A stretch of 64,000 bases of DNA from Melioribacter sp051488665 (GCF_051488665.1 NZ_JBPSEG010000008.1:1-64000); one strand, 5' to 3'; numbered from the stretch's first letter, positions 9,898 through 20,070 are shown. The notes: generated by a model from the sequence alone, not told the origin. Program-made: numbers and translations.

Positions 9898-10090
9898 GGC
9901 TTGTATATAAAATTTATCTATGCGAATATAAGAATTATTGATTTGATTTATAGGAATAATTATGCGATTTTATGATTGTGTTTAATTGAAATAAAATTTA
10001 CTATATTTATAAACGGGCAAAAATCATCCCGATTATAAAAACAATTGAAGAAACCAACTGAAATATTAAACAAAAAAAGCGAGGACAAAT
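9898..10090. promoter_or_regulatory. Divergent oxyR/katG control region
   Basis: This 193-bp A/T-rich spacer separates the start codons of oxyR and katG. It should contain both promoters and the OxyR operator. ATAG- and CTAT-like half sites are scattered between about 9915 and 9975 (for example TTTATAGGAATAATTATG), but I cannot define a clean four-part OxyR site by eye. A TATATTTA element about 85 bp before katG resembles the Bacteroidota -7 box but lacks a well-spaced TTG. Treat as a probable regulatory region rather than a mapped site. Confidence 0.5.
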
Positions 10091-12283
10091 ATGAGTAACA
10101 ATCCAAACGAAGGAGCAAGGTGTCCCTTTCCGCACGGAGGCGGAGCTAAAGGAACCACGAATCAGGATTGGTGGCCTAACCGTTTGCGTCTGAATATTTT
10201 GAGACAGCATTCGGAACTATCCAATCCGCAGGACAAAGATTTCAATTACAAAGAAGCATTCAAGAGTCTCGATTACGAAGCTCTCAAGAAGGACCTGAAA
10301 GATTTAATGAAACAGTCGCAGGACTGGTGGCCTGCGGATTTCGGTCATTACGGTCCGTTGTTTATCAGAATGTCGTGGCATGCTGCCGGAACTTACCGCA
10401 TTGGCGACGGAAGGGGCGGAGCCAACGGAGGCTTCCAACGTTTCGCGCCTTTGAACAGCTGGCCCGACAATGCTAATCTGGATAAAGCCCGCCGCCTGCT
10501 CTGGCCTATTAAGAAAAAATACGGCAATAAAATATCGTGGGCGGATCTTCTTGTATTGGCGGGCAACGTTGCTATGGAGGACATGGGCTTTAAAACGTTC
10601 GGCTTCGGAGCCGGTAGAGAAGACGCATGGGAACCGGACGAAAGCATTTATTGGGGCTCCGAAAAAGAATGGCTCTCCGACGACTCCCGTTATGAAGGCG
10701 AACGCAATCTGGAAAATCCTCTCGCAGCAGTTCAGATGGGATTGATTTATGTTAATCCCGAAGGACCCGGCGGCAAACCCGACCCGGTTGCGGCTGCCAA
10801 AGACATTAGAGAAACTTTCAGGCGTATGGGAATGAACGACGAAGAAACTGTGGCTTTAATTGCAGGCGGTCACACTTTCGGAAAAGCTCACGGTCAGGGC
10901 GACCCGAAGTTGATGGGCCCGGAACCCGAAGCCGCCGATATCGAAGAGCAGGGACTCGGATGGAAATACAAATATAAATCAGGGAAAGGTCCCGATACTT
11001 TGACGGGCGGTCCGGAATTAACCTGGACTACTACACCGACCAAATGGGGACACGATTTCTTCAAACATCTTTTTGAATACGAATGGGAGCTTACAAAGAG
11101 TCCGGCAGGCGCCTATCAGTGGGTCGCAAAAAATGCGGAACCGACTGTTCCCGATGCCCATGACCCGAACAAAAAACATCGTCCGGGTATGTTAACTACC
11201 GATCTTTCTTTGAGATTCGATCCCGAATACGAAAAGATTTCGAGAAAATTCTACGAAAATCCGGAACTGTTTGCCGATGCTTATGCTCGCGCATGGTTCA
11301 AGTTATTGCACAGGGATATGGGTCCGAAGACGAGGTATTTGGGTCCTGAAGTGCCGGAAGAAGATTTAATCTGGCAGGATCCGATTCCTGCGGTCGATTA
11401 TAAACTGGTCGATAAAAACGATATTGCCGAATTGAAAAAGAAAATACTCGCGTCGGGACTTTCGGTCTCGGAATTGGTTAAAGTTGCCTGGGGTTCGGCA
11501 TTCACCTATCGCAATTCGGATAAAAGAGGCGGAGCAAACGGCGCGCGAATAAGATTGGAACCGCAGAAAAACTGGGCAGTTAATAATCCCGCTGAATTGA
11601 AAAAGACGCTGGACGTTCTCGAAAAAATACAAAGCGAATTCAACTCGGCTCAGAAAGACGGCAAGAAAATATCGCTGGCGGATTTGATAGTGCTTGCCGG
11701 CAGCGCCGCCGTTGAAAAAGCAGCTAAGGACGCGGGCTTTGACATCGAAGTTCCGTTTACACCCGGCAGAAACGACACAACTCAGGAATTAACCGACGTT
11801 GAATCTTTTGCCGTACTCGAACCGATTGCAGACGGGTTCCGTAACTATGCAAAAGAAAATGCCGCAGTATGCGCAGAGCATATACTTGTAGACAAATCCC
11901 AATTGTTGACGCTTTCCGTGCCCGAAATGACCGTATTGGTCGGCGGTATGCGCGCTTTGAATGCCAACTACGACAATTCCGATTACGGTATATTCACCGA
12001 AAGACCGGGTCAATTGACGAACGATTTCTTTGTCAATCTGCTCGATATGGGAGTCGAATGGAAAGCCGTAGACGAAATGAAAACAAAATTCGAGGGACAC
12101 GATAGAAAAACAGGCAAGCCGAAATGGAAAGCTACGCGCGTCGATTTGATATTCGGGCATAATTCGGAATTACGCGCCGTGGCTGAATTCTACGCATGCG
12201 ACGATAATAAAGAAAAATTCGTCAGGGATTTCGTCAAAGCCTGGACGAAAGTGATGGAACTCGACAGATTCGATTTGAAATAA
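10091..12283 (+). CDS. katG: Catalase-peroxidase
   Basis: Bifunctional haem catalase-peroxidase that removes H2O2 in the cytosol; 730 residues, full length with both peroxidase domains. The distal site has Arg93, Trp96 and His97 (RMSWHAAGTYR). The proximal haem ligand is His261 (AGGHTFGKAHG). The Trp-Tyr-Met covalent adduct needed for catalase activity is intact: Trp96, Tyr220 (LIYVNPEGP) and Met246 (TFRRMGMNDEE), with the usual 26-residue Tyr-Met spacing. It faces oxyR, so peroxide-inducible expression is expected. A strong intrinsic terminator follows the stop. Confidence 0.98.
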   Translation: MSNNPNEGARCPFPHGGGAKGTTNQDWWPNRLRLNILRQHSELSNPQDKDFNYKEAFKSLDYEALKKDLKDLMKQSQDWWPADFGHYGPLFIRMSWHAAGTYRIGDGRGGANGGFQRFAPLNSWPDNANLDKARRLLWPIKKKYGNKISWADLLVLAGNVAMEDMGFKTFGFGAGREDAWEPDESIYWGSEKEWLSDDSRYEGERNLENPLAAVQMGLIYVNPEGPGGKPDPVAAAKDIRETFRRMGMNDEETVALIAGGHTFGKAHGQGDPKLMGPEPEAADIEEQGLGWKYKYKSGKGPDTLTGGPELTWTTTPTKWGHDFFKHLFEYEWELTKSPAGAYQWVAKNAEPTVPDAHDPNKKHRPGMLTTDLSLRFDPEYEKISRKFYENPELFADAYARAWFKLLHRDMGPKTRYLGPEVPEEDLIWQDPIPAVDYKLVDKNDIAELKKKILASGLSVSELVKVAWGSAFTYRNSDKRGGANGARIRLEPQKNWAVNNPAELKKTLDVLEKIQSEFNSAQKDGKKISLADLIVLAGSAAVEKAAKDAGFDIEVPFTPGRNDTTQELTDVESFAVLEPIADGFRNYAKENAAVCAEHILVDKSQLLTLSVPEMTVLVGGMRALNANYDNSDYGIFTERPGQLTNDFFVNLLDMGVEWKAVDEMKTKFEGHDRKTGKPKWKATRVDLIFGHNSELRAVAEFYACDDNKEKFVRDFVKAWTKVMELDRFDLK

Positions 12284-12314
12284 GTTGATTGCATTTTGAA
12301 AACTTTAATAACGG

Positions 12315-12347
12315 AAGCCGCGGCAAATTGCTGCGGCTTTTTTCTTT
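12315..12347 (+). terminator. Intrinsic terminator of katG
   Basis: A perfect AAGCCGC/GCGGCTT stem (12315-12321 with 12333-12339), extended inward by further pairs around an AAT loop, is followed by a T-rich run (TTTTTTC). It lies about 30 bp after the katG stop. Confidence 0.9.
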
Positions 12348-12584
12348 TTAGATTGTTAATTTTTCATAAGAATTAAATATTGATAAAAGTTTATTTGTAC
12401 GAAAACTCCGGCTGGCAGCGAATAAACAGAAAAGCAATACGGATGGTGTTGAATACGGGCTTTCCGGTCTTGAAAGCTATGAAGTTAAGTTAAGAAAATT
12501 TATTCAAGAACTTGCAAGCAAACGGCAGAAAGCAAAGAACGGATAAGGAAATAAAAAAGAATTTAGAAAAAATGGGTGGAGGGT
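12348..12584. other. Gap with coding-like remnants, no intact gene
   Basis: Between the katG terminator and the next pseudogene I see no intact gene. Frames at about 12379-12546 read like protein in two phases (for example YGLSGLESYEVKLRKFIQEL followed by a stop at 12544), with no usable start. This may be a decayed gene end, consistent with the broken gene that follows. The identity is not recognisable. Confidence 0.35.
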
Positions 12585-13947
12585 ATGAAGGAGGAGCAAT
12601 TTAAATTCCTTCTACAACAAGGAGAAGGATTTAAGATAGAATTTAAGGAAAGCTTTGATGCAAAAAAATCTTGCAAAAGAAATGGTTGCTTTTGCCAGTA
12701 GCGAAGGTGAAAAAATACTTATCGGAGTAAATGACCAGGGAACAATAAATGGTATTGCTATTACAAACCGTATTAAATCTGAAATTCAGGACCTGGCAAG
12801 AAATTGTGACCCGCCGGTAACAATTTCGTTCGATGAATGGACTAATGTACTATTATCAGTGTTGAAGAAGGCATAAATAAACCGTATCGATGTAGTTCTG
12901 GATTTTTTGTTCGTCAGGGTAGTAACTCTCAAAAAACTTTCAACCGACGAGATAAGAGAATTCTTTAATAAGGAAGGGAAAATACTATTCGATGAATCAG
13001 TACATAAAGACTTTGACTTTAGCAACGGTTTTGACCACTCTCTTTTTGTAATTTTTTTGAAAAAAGCAAACTTAAGCAGAGTAATTCCAGATGAAGGTAT
13101 ATTACAAAATATTGGGGTGCTCACAGAAACAAAAAAATTTAAAAATGCAGGAGCGCTATTTTTTTGCAAAGAAATCACAAAATTTTTACCTAAAGCCATT
13201 ATTACGTGTGTGCTGTATAAGGGGACTGATAAACTTTTATTATAGATAGGAAGGATTTTGCGGAGTATATACTCTCAAACTACGAAAATGCAATAAATTT
13301 TATTACGAGAAATCTTCGGATTTCTTATAAAATTAATTCCGCAGGTCCAAGAAAAGAAGTCTTAGAAATACCGATTGAGGCGTTAAGAGAAGCTGTTGTA
13401 AATTCTATAGCACATAGAGATTATTATGAAAAAGGAGCTAATATACAAATCAATATTTTTGACGATAGATTGGAAATAAGCAATCCGGGAGGATTGGTTT
13501 CTGTTTTAATAGAAAAAGATTTTGGAAAGAGAAGTATAACCAGAAATCCTCTTATTTTCAGTCTTTTAAAGTTAGTTGCTCTTGTGGAAAAAGTTGGGTC
13601 AGGCATAAGCCGAATGAGAAATGCCATGTTAGAAGCTGGACTTTCTGAACCAGAATTTGATTTTTCAGATTTTTTTGTTGTGACATTTAAAAGACCTGAA
13701 GCGGATTATAACGTGCGTACTCAGAGGATAAAACAGAGGGCCGGAATAAGTGCAGAAGAAATTCGGAATAAATGCGGAAAAGATATATAATGAAATTGCT
13801 CAAAATAATTTTATTAAAACCCATGAAATATCACAAAATCCTGGACTTGCACAAAGAACGGTTGAAAAGATTATTGCCAAACTTAAGTAAGAAGGATTAT
13901 TAAAACGAGTCGTCTCGCTTAAAAGCGGGCGCCGGGAATTGGAATGA
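12585..13947 (+). pseudogene. Frameshifted AlbA_2 (Schlafen-like)/HATPase_c_4 DNA-binding regulator
   Basis: Joining pieces from two or more frames restores one protein of about 450 residues. The N-terminal AlbA_2 part begins at ATG 12585 (FKIEFKESFDAK, then LAKEMVAFASSEGEKILIGV in another frame). A middle region contains VEEGINKPYRCSSGFFVRQG. The ATP-binding part reads EALREAVVNSIAHRDYY, LEISNPGGLV and VEKVGSGISRMRNAM. A winged-helix tail reads TVEKIIAKLK then EGLLKRVV. Frame changes occur at the poly-A run near 12660-12667, near 12850, at the A run near 12930, near 13240 and near 13775. An in-frame TAA lies just before the last helix. With at least five frameshifts and one stop it cannot be functional. 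These proteins are common in accessory regions and often near mobile DNA. Confidence 0.85.
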
Positions 13948-14275
13948 AAGGATTTTTGAACTGCTATTGTCAATTGCCAAATAAAATTTTCTAATGACGA
14001 AGATGAGTAGAAACTTCCTATGACACTACAAAAAACTAAATTTAATCAAACCGAAATCGGATTAATCTCTTAGGAGTTGGAGGGCGAACAGGACGGGAAG
14101 TATCGAAAAATCTGAACTATAACATCGCAGAAAATCTTGAATAAATAACGTCAGCGCAGTGAATTCCAATTAATAATAAAATTCACTAAAAAGTTTAATC
14201 AACGCAGGTCGTGAATTTATTCTGGTTAATCTACGTTGTTATATAACCACCAAGCTATAAGACGCAAAGGTAAAT
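13948..14275. other. Intergenic region, nothing recognised
   Basis: The 328 bp between the pseudogene and the outer-membrane protein gene show no open frame of note, no hairpin with a T tract and no repeat that I can identify. The region is A/T-rich and probably includes decayed sequence plus the promoter of the next gene. Confidence 0.5.
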
Positions 14276-15181
14276 ATGAAAATATTTTTTTTAATTTCCG
14301 CTCTCTTTTTATGGCTCTCCAGCCATTCGTCCGGGCAGGGCTGCAGCGACGCAGGCGCCTGCACGATAAACGGTTTAAAACCGCATGGTCAGGAGAGCGC
14401 TAATTCTATAAACAATCAATTTAATATAGGCGGATTCTTCGGAGTTGCGGACAATTCCGTAAATGTCTATGGTAATTACCTGGAATATAACCGAAGGATT
14501 ACAGATAAATACGGACTGGATATAAAAATTTCCGCAATAGCCCAAAACGGAAACGGTATTTCACGTCGGGGACTTTCGGATATTTTTCTCAATCTGAATT
14601 ATTTTGCTGCGGACAGGTTCGTGATTTCAGCAGGCGCTAAAATTCCGTTGTCCGACGCAAACGGAAAATTAGACGGACTTTCATTGCCGATGGATTATCA
14701 ACCGACTTTAGGGACTTTCGATTTAATAATCGGAGCGGCATATGCAATTTACGACGTCCGGATAGCGGCAGCGATACAACAGCCTTTAAGCCAAAACGGG
14801 AATGAGTTTATTTCCGGGAATTATCCGGAAAATTCGGCATTGCGAAATTTTCAAACGACGAATAAATACAAACGGAGCGGGGATCTGCTGCTCAGAATTT
14901 CCTATCCGATCACGCTATACCAAAATCTTACGATAACACCGAGTATATTGCCTATCTATCATCTTGCGAACGATAAATATACCGACGAATATGAAATTGA
15001 AAATGAAATTATCGGTTCTCGCGGTTTGACGCTCAACGGCAATATTTATCTGGATTATAAATTGAATGAGGGAAACGGCATTCAGTTTAACATAGGAGTC
15101 CCGTTTATAGTTAGAGATTCCCGTCCGGATGGTTTAACGAGGAGCTTTATTGCAACATTGGAATACAAAATTACTTTTTGA
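14276..15181 (+). CDS. Putative outer-membrane beta-barrel protein
   Basis: A 301-residue exported protein. The signal peptide is MKIFFLISALFLWLSSHSSGQ and the mature N-terminus has a short cysteine pair (GCSDAGACTING). The remainder is dominated by alternating amphipathic strands typical of an 8- to 12-strand outer-membrane barrel, ending with a C-terminal aromatic residue (LEYKITF) as expected for BAM-dependent insertion. The family resembles the 'transporter/alpha-amylase-pathway' barrels of Bacteroidota, but I cannot name a substrate. It stands alone in an accessory region. Function not assigned. Confidence 0.7.
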   Translation: MKIFFLISALFLWLSSHSSGQGCSDAGACTINGLKPHGQESANSINNQFNIGGFFGVADNSVNVYGNYLEYNRRITDKYGLDIKISAIAQNGNGISRRGLSDIFLNLNYFAADRFVISAGAKIPLSDANGKLDGLSLPMDYQPTLGTFDLIIGAAYAIYDVRIAAAIQQPLSQNGNEFISGNYPENSALRNFQTTNKYKRSGDLLLRISYPITLYQNLTITPSILPIYHLANDKYTDEYEIENEIIGSRGLTLNGNIYLDYKLNEGNGIQFNIGVPFIVRDSRPDGLTRSFIATLEYKITF

Positions 15182-15308
15182 CATTTAATCTAAATAATAG
15201 ATAAATCGGTTTTAAGAATGCTCTGAGCGCCGGCTTAAACTATGAACGGCATAATCGCTTTAAGGAACCGGATTTGAATAAAGAACTAAAAGAAGAAAAC
15301 AGACCGCT

Positions 15309-16058
15309 ATGATTAATTTTTTCAAGAAAGTAAGACTAAAACTTTTATTCGACGGAAGGCTGCAAAATTATCTTAAATACGCCGCGGGAGAAATAATACT
15401 TGTGGTTATCGGCATCCTGATAGCTCTTCAGATAAACGACTGGAACGAAAACCGGAAATTGAATGGTGTTAGAAATATTTACTACCGACAGATTCTAATC
15501 GATTTGGACCGCGAAATTAAGAATATTAATTCTCGAATTGACAGTCTGGAAAAGAGCGTTAATTCATATAATGCATATAAAGAATATGTTTCTTCAGAAA
15601 ATCCGACGGTAGAGCAGATATTAATGGCTTTGAGCGGGGTTGTTGAAACGTTTAATTACATGTCGTTTAATTCGAGCACAATCGAATCGCTCGAACTTAC
15701 CGGAGATATTAAATTGATACCCAGGAATTTAAGAACTGAGTTAATAAACTTAAGACGAGGTCAGGAAATTATGACCACCGTGGCTACCGATAACGACAAT
15801 GTTTATTTGTTTAATCTTCAGAAGGCGGGCAATATGGGTTTTTATCAAATATTGAATGGTCGCGCTGTAAAAGGATCAATTAAAAATAACGACATCGCAG
15901 ATAAAATAAAGCGGAATTACGCCGATATCATTTTAATTGCCGATGCGGCTTATGCGCTGAAGAATTTTACCGAAAAAGAAAAAATCAATGGATTCAAAAC
16001 AATGTTAAAACAGATCGATACAATAAGAAAAATGATTCAACGGGAGCTGGACAAATAA
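15309..16058 (+). CDS. DUF6090 family membrane protein (copy 1)
   Basis: A 249-residue protein. It begins with an amphipathic basic stretch (FFKKVRLKLLF) and a single transmembrane helix carrying the family hallmark YAAGEIILVVIGILIALQIN (about 22-41), then WNE. A long helical, probably extracytoplasmic or coiled domain follows. DUF6090 proteins are frequent in Bacteroidota, often in several copies, with no known function. A second copy begins 165 bp downstream. The pair share the N-terminal 40 residues closely and differ strongly afterwards. Confidence 0.85.
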   Translation: MINFFKKVRLKLLFDGRLQNYLKYAAGEIILVVIGILIALQINDWNENRKLNGVRNIYYRQILIDLDREIKNINSRIDSLEKSVNSYNAYKEYVSSENPTVEQILMALSGVVETFNYMSFNSSTIESLELTGDIKLIPRNLRTELINLRRGQEIMTTVATDNDNVYLFNLQKAGNMGFYQILNGRAVKGSIKNNDIADKIKRNYADIILIADAAYALKNFTEKEKINGFKTMLKQIDTIRKMIQRELDK

Positions 16059-16222
16059 TTCCTCCGTATTATAAGCGCAAGAATATTTATATAAATAAAG
16101 TAATGCATCGTTGTTGCTTTATTATTCGATTGATAGCTGATTGCGTACATATCCGGTTCATTTAACGTAAACGAATCATTGAATAGGTTTAGAAAATATC
16201 ATTACAAAAAAGTAGCCGCTTT

Positions 16223-16975
16223 ATGATAAAATTATTTAGGAATGTACGGCAAAAGCTTTTGTCGGAAGGAAAATTGCAGAAGTACCTTAAATATGCCGCG
16301 GGAGAAATTATACTCGTGGTTGCCGGAATTCTGATAGCGCTTCAAATAAATAACTGGAGCGAATCGATTAAAAACCGGGAACTGGAATCGGTTTACTTGA
16401 GAGAGATGCTGGAAGATTTCAAAAGCAATCTGCAAAAATCCGAAGACACAATCGAATGGATTAAGGAAGTGATTCCGGAGATGATTGTGCTGCTCGAACA
16501 ATCGTCGCTCGATAAACCCGATATCCCGGTCGATTCGCTCAACTACAATTTTTCGTCTCTCCTTACCATGCCCACATACAACAGCACGGACAGGGTTTAT
16601 CAGAATTTAATCGGGTCGGGCGATTTTAAAATTATTACATCGCGGAATTTGAAAAACGATATTGCAAATTATTACAAAGCCGTCGATTTAATAGAACTCG
16701 TGCAAAGAACTCATGAAATGGAGCTCGTAAATTCGATTCAGCCTTACATAATCGACAATATGGATTTTCAATCCGTCGGTATTTATATGCTGGACGACTG
16801 GGGCATGCCGCCGGCGGACGATTATGAACGGATTCTAAAAGTTATGAAAAGCAGAGAGTTCAGAAATATTATCATGCTAAAATTGTCTATACTGTCCGAC
16901 CTGCTGGAGCATAACGAGAACATTAAAGAAATCAACAAAAAGCTTGTGGCGTCAGTGGAAAAACATTTCGAGTAA
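16223..16975 (+). CDS. DUF6090 family membrane protein (copy 2)
   Basis: A 250-residue paralogue of the gene before it: LFRNVRQKLLSEGKLQKYLKY followed by the membrane segment AAGEIILVVAGILIALQINN (about 22-42) and WSE. The C-terminal 200 residues are helical and divergent from copy 1, while the membrane anchor is nearly identical. This suggests an old tandem duplication in which only the anchor is constrained. Function unknown. The DUF2200 gene starts 63 bp after its stop. Confidence 0.85.
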   Translation: MIKLFRNVRQKLLSEGKLQKYLKYAAGEIILVVAGILIALQINNWSESIKNRELESVYLREMLEDFKSNLQKSEDTIEWIKEVIPEMIVLLEQSSLDKPDIPVDSLNYNFSSLLTMPTYNSTDRVYQNLIGSGDFKIITSRNLKNDIANYYKAVDLIELVQRTHEMELVNSIQPYIIDNMDFQSVGIYMLDDWGMPPADDYERILKVMKSREFRNIIMLKLSILSDLLEHNENIKEINKKLVASVEKHFE

Positions 16976-17038
16976 TTCCGGTTGACTAATAGCAGTCTTC
17001 GTTTTAATTTATTGCGCCGATTAAAAAGGAGATTGCGC

Positions 17039-17389
17039 ATGAAAAACACAAGGATATTCAAAATGCCGTTTGCAAGCGTATATCCGCACTACATAAGCAA
17101 GGCTGAAAAAAAAGGACGCACAAAAGACGAAGTGGATGCTGTAATTTGCTGGCTTACTGGATACGACAGTAAAGGTCTTCAAAAACAGATAGACAAAAAA
17201 GTCGATTTCGAAACGTTTTTTGCCGAGGCGCCGGCAATCAATCCGAACGCCTCTAAGATTACCGGAGTTATCTGCGGATACAGAGTAGAAGAGATAGAAG
17301 ACCCGCTGATGAGGAAAATCCGTTACATGGACAAACTCGTCGACGAACTGGCAAAAGGGAAATCGATGGAAAAGATATTAAGGAAATAA
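17039..17389 (+). CDS. DUF2200 family protein
   Basis: The ATG at 17039, preceded by an AAAAGGAG ribosome site, gives a 116-residue protein matching the usual DUF2200 length; the longer frame from a TTG at 16982 has an atypical extension. Recognisable stretches are MPFASVYPHYISKAEKKGR, VICWLTGYDSKGLQ, DFETFFAEAP and ITGVICGYRVEEIEDPLMRK. The family is cytosolic and widespread but uncharacterised. It follows the DUF6090 pair and may be cotranscribed with copy 2. Confidence 0.88.
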   Translation: MKNTRIFKMPFASVYPHYISKAEKKGRTKDEVDAVICWLTGYDSKGLQKQIDKKVDFETFFAEAPAINPNASKITGVICGYRVEEIEDPLMRKIRYMDKLVDELAKGKSMEKILRK

Positions 17390-17837
17390 TATTGATGTAA
17401 TAATCCGACATGCGCGTATTCGACAGACGATTTTATAAAATAAATTTGCGGAGGTTCTGAAGGAATAATGAACTGTGTCGGATCTGCTAACGACAAATAC
17501 TTAATAATTGCCCCTTGATTTTCATTAGTGAGGAATAAATTAGATAATTTCAAAACGGACACAGGGAAAAATCTTCTCTTGAAATTGAAGCCTTTGGGAA
17601 GGCTCAAAATAACAGTCCTGAGTATTGTTTCCGCTTTTTAGCTTAAATGTTATGTTTTACGCAAGATCGATGAAAAAATTTTTAATTACAAAGAAAAAAT
17701 CAGGCGCGCAAGAAATTATTTAAGCAAATTACTTCTAAAATATCAGCAGTTGAAGCGCTAATTCGATATACTATTTTCTTTCAGCCGGAAGGAGCAAAGC
17801 TAATCAAAATTATTTTCTATGAAACGAAAGGTCAACT
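17390..17837. other. Intergenic region, nothing recognised
   Basis: The 448 bp contain no supported gene, tRNA or repeat. Frames are short and lack coding character. The 3' part presumably carries the promoter of the DinB-like gene. Confidence 0.5.
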
Positions 17838-18392
17838 ATGATAAACGAATATATAAGCGATATAAGAAAATTATTTTCCTACTATAAATCGGTAGGCGAA
17901 AAAGCCTTTGAACAGTTGGACGACAATGAATTGTTCTGGAGATACAACGAGCATTCGAATTCTATCGGGATTATAGTGAATCATTTATGGGGAAATATGA
18001 AATCCAGATGGACCGATTTTCTGACTTCTGACGGCGAAAAGCAATGGCGCAATCGCGACCTGGAATTCGAGTCCGTTATTAATACCAGGGAGGAATTATT
18101 GAATAAGTGGAACGAAGGTTGGGTTTGCTTGTTTAACGCGCTTGATTCAATCAACAAGGATAATTTTAATACAAAAATTTACATCCGGAATCAGGAACAT
18201 TCGGTTATCGAAGCAATTAACCGGCAGTTGACGCATTATACTTATCACATAGGACAAATTGTTTATCTGGCAAAGATGATTAAGGAAGATAAATGGAAAA
18301 GTTTAACCATACCTAAGGGGAAATCTTCGGAGTTCAACAACGATAAATTCTCCAGAGGCAAACACGGAGGGCATTTTTCCGAAAAGTCTTAG
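17838..18392 (+). CDS. DinB-like/DUF1572 family protein
   Basis: A 184-residue protein with the four-helix-bundle pattern of the DinB/YfiT superfamily. Potential metal ligands are His in GIIVNHLWGN (about residue 52), and His in QLTHYTYHIGQIVYLAK (about 135-139). This His spacing is that of DUF1572 members. Relatives bind divalent metal, and some are thiol-dependent transferases (bacillithiol or mycothiol S-transferases), which is notable because a YpdA-like bacillithiol-disulfide reductase is encoded at 38 kb. The substrate is unknown. The gene is monocistronic as far as can be seen. Confidence 0.82.
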   Translation: MINEYISDIRKLFSYYKSVGEKAFEQLDDNELFWRYNEHSNSIGIIVNHLWGNMKSRWTDFLTSDGEKQWRNRDLEFESVINTREELLNKWNEGWVCLFNALDSINKDNFNTKIYIRNQEHSVIEAINRQLTHYTYHIGQIVYLAKMIKEDKWKSLTIPKGKSSEFNNDKFSRGKHGGHFSEKS

Positions 18393-18504
18393 ATTGAAAA
18401 GTACAAGAGAGCGATCTTATTGTTTTTTTACTTTTTAAACCTGCCGGTGTAACTTGTAGAAAGATACTTCTGTCTTAAGTTGTATGAAAAATAGGATTAA
18501 TATG

Positions 18505-19983
18505 AAGCGTTTGGCAGGATTTCTTTGTTTATGTTTATTGGTCTCCTCGTTTGCCTCCTATTCTTTGACGGGAGATTATAACGGCAATAAAGATTGCGTG
18601 AAAAAGCGCGATCTCTTTTATAAAATCGAAAACAAAATAAAAACTGTTTATAATGAATACGGATTGAGAGGTGATTTTCTGATTGCCGTTGTTGATGAAT
18701 ATGGCTTGAAAGGATATGCCGTAGTTAATCGTAATATTATGGGAGGTAAATACTCGGATTTAAGCATTGATTCCCCTTTTTATATAGCGTCGCATACAAA
18801 AGCCTTTACCGGCGCTTTAATGCAAATACTCGAGGAAGAAGGAATGCTGGATTTGAATAAATCAATTGCAGACTATTTACCGGAATTGAATTTTGGAAAC
18901 GGAATAAATACCGCCGATATTACGTTGAAAAATCTTTTGAATCATACGCACGGCATATTCAGCGTAAGATTAACATGGAAAACTGCTTTCCTGGGTTACA
19001 GCGGTTTAAACTCGGAAATTCTGGAAGATCTTAACAATGATTTTATTTATGATCCGTCGTATAAATTCCGATATTCGAATGTCGGTCCTATTGTAGCGGC
19101 TATAATAGCCGAAAAAGTCACGGGGAAAAATTGGAAAGAATTAATGCGAGAAAAAATATTCATGCCCCTGAAAATGAAGAATACGAGTTGCAACGTTTCC
19201 GATTACGAAGCTGATTTAATCCGACCTTCGGTTATCGTATATCGGAATAATGAAATCATTTCCTCCGGCTTTTATAAAAAAGATATAACCATGCACGCTT
19301 CCGGAGGTATAATTTCAACGACAAAGGATTTATCGCTTTGGCTGGCGGCTAACATAAGACAGGATGAAATTTTAATGAGTAAAAAAAGTTGGCGCCTTTT
19401 GCATTCGTCGTCTGTATCACAAAACAGAAAATATTTTACATACAATCGTTTCGGGTACAGCTTGGGCTGGGATATTGCCGAATACGAAGGAGATACAATG
19501 CTGACCAGGTTCGGCGGTTATGCCGGTATCAGTTGCCATATCTCTTTTATTCCGAAGAAAAAAGTTGGAATAATTGCTTTCTCTACGGATAACAGAGCTT
19601 TTCTTTTACCTCATCTTATAGCGAACTATGTTTATAATCTGATGTCTGAACGGGACGAAGAGAATCTATTTGAAAATGAAGTCGCTTTATTTAAAGAAGC
19701 ATTTATTAAACAAAATAATTTATCCTATCCGCCCGATTCTCTTTTGTTGCAAGCAAACAACAAAAACGATGCAATCACTGGAATTTATCAAACCGATTCT
19801 TGGCCTTCGGTTGAGATTAAAAAATCGGGGAACCATTATAACTTTATATGGGGAGTTCTAAAAGGTAAGATTTATTTGAAAGACGACTCGTCGTTTACGA
19901 CTAATACCGGCGTAATTATCAGAGATTTCAAAATAAAAAACGATACTCTGTATACAGGGTCGTTAGCGTTTATTAAAGAATGA
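18505..19983 (+). CDS. Serine hydrolase, beta-lactamase class C / S12 family
   Basis: I choose the ATG at 18505, which opens directly into a signal peptide (MKRLAGFLCLCLLVSSFASYS); an in-frame ATG 21 bp upstream is possible. The protein of about 492 residues has the S12 catalytic motifs: SxxK in YIASHTKAFTGALM, YxN in FRYSNVGPIVAAI and HASGG as the third element. A C-terminal extension of about 110 residues forms a separate beta domain. Such exported proteins act as D-alanyl-D-alanine peptidases, esterases or peptidases as often as true beta-lactamases, so substrate is not predicted. Upstream spacing of 91 bp suggests its own promoter. Confidence 0.85.
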   Translation, partial: KRLAGFLCLCLLVSSFASYSLTGDYNGNKDCVKKRDLFYKIENKIKTVYNEYGLRGDFLIAVVDEYGLKGYAVVNRNIMGGKYSDLSIDSPFYIASHTKAFTGALMQILEEEGMLDLNKSIADYLPELNFGNGINTADITLKNLLNHTHGIFSVRLTWKTAFLGYSGLNSEILEDLNNDFIYDPSYKFRYSNVGPIVAAIIAEKVTGKNWKELMREKIFMPLKMKNTSCNVSDYEADLIRPSVIVYRNNEIISSGFYKKDITMHASGGIISTTKDLSLWLAANIRQDEILMSKKSWRLLHSSSVSQNRKYFTYNRFGYSLGWDIAEYEGDTMLTRFGGYAGISCHISFIPKKKVGIIAFSTDNRAFLLPHLIANYVYNLMSERDEENLFENEVALFKEAFIKQNNLSYPPDSLLLQANNKNDAITGIYQTDSWPSVEIKKSGNHYNFIWGVLKGKIYLKDDSSFTTNTGVIIRDFKIKNDTLYTGSLAFIKE

Positions 19984-20070
19984 AAAAATAGAATAGATTT
20001 TTTTGCCTTAATTATTATATTAAGTTTGCTATATTTATTTGATCCCAAACATAGAACTAAACTAAAAGAA

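Noticed and set aside
10091..12283. Apparent loss of the KatG Met in the EEQGLGW region
   Set aside because: The catalytic Met of the Trp-Tyr-Met adduct lies in TFRRMGMNDEE (Met246), 26 residues after Tyr220, and it is present; EEQGLGW is normal in many KatG proteins.
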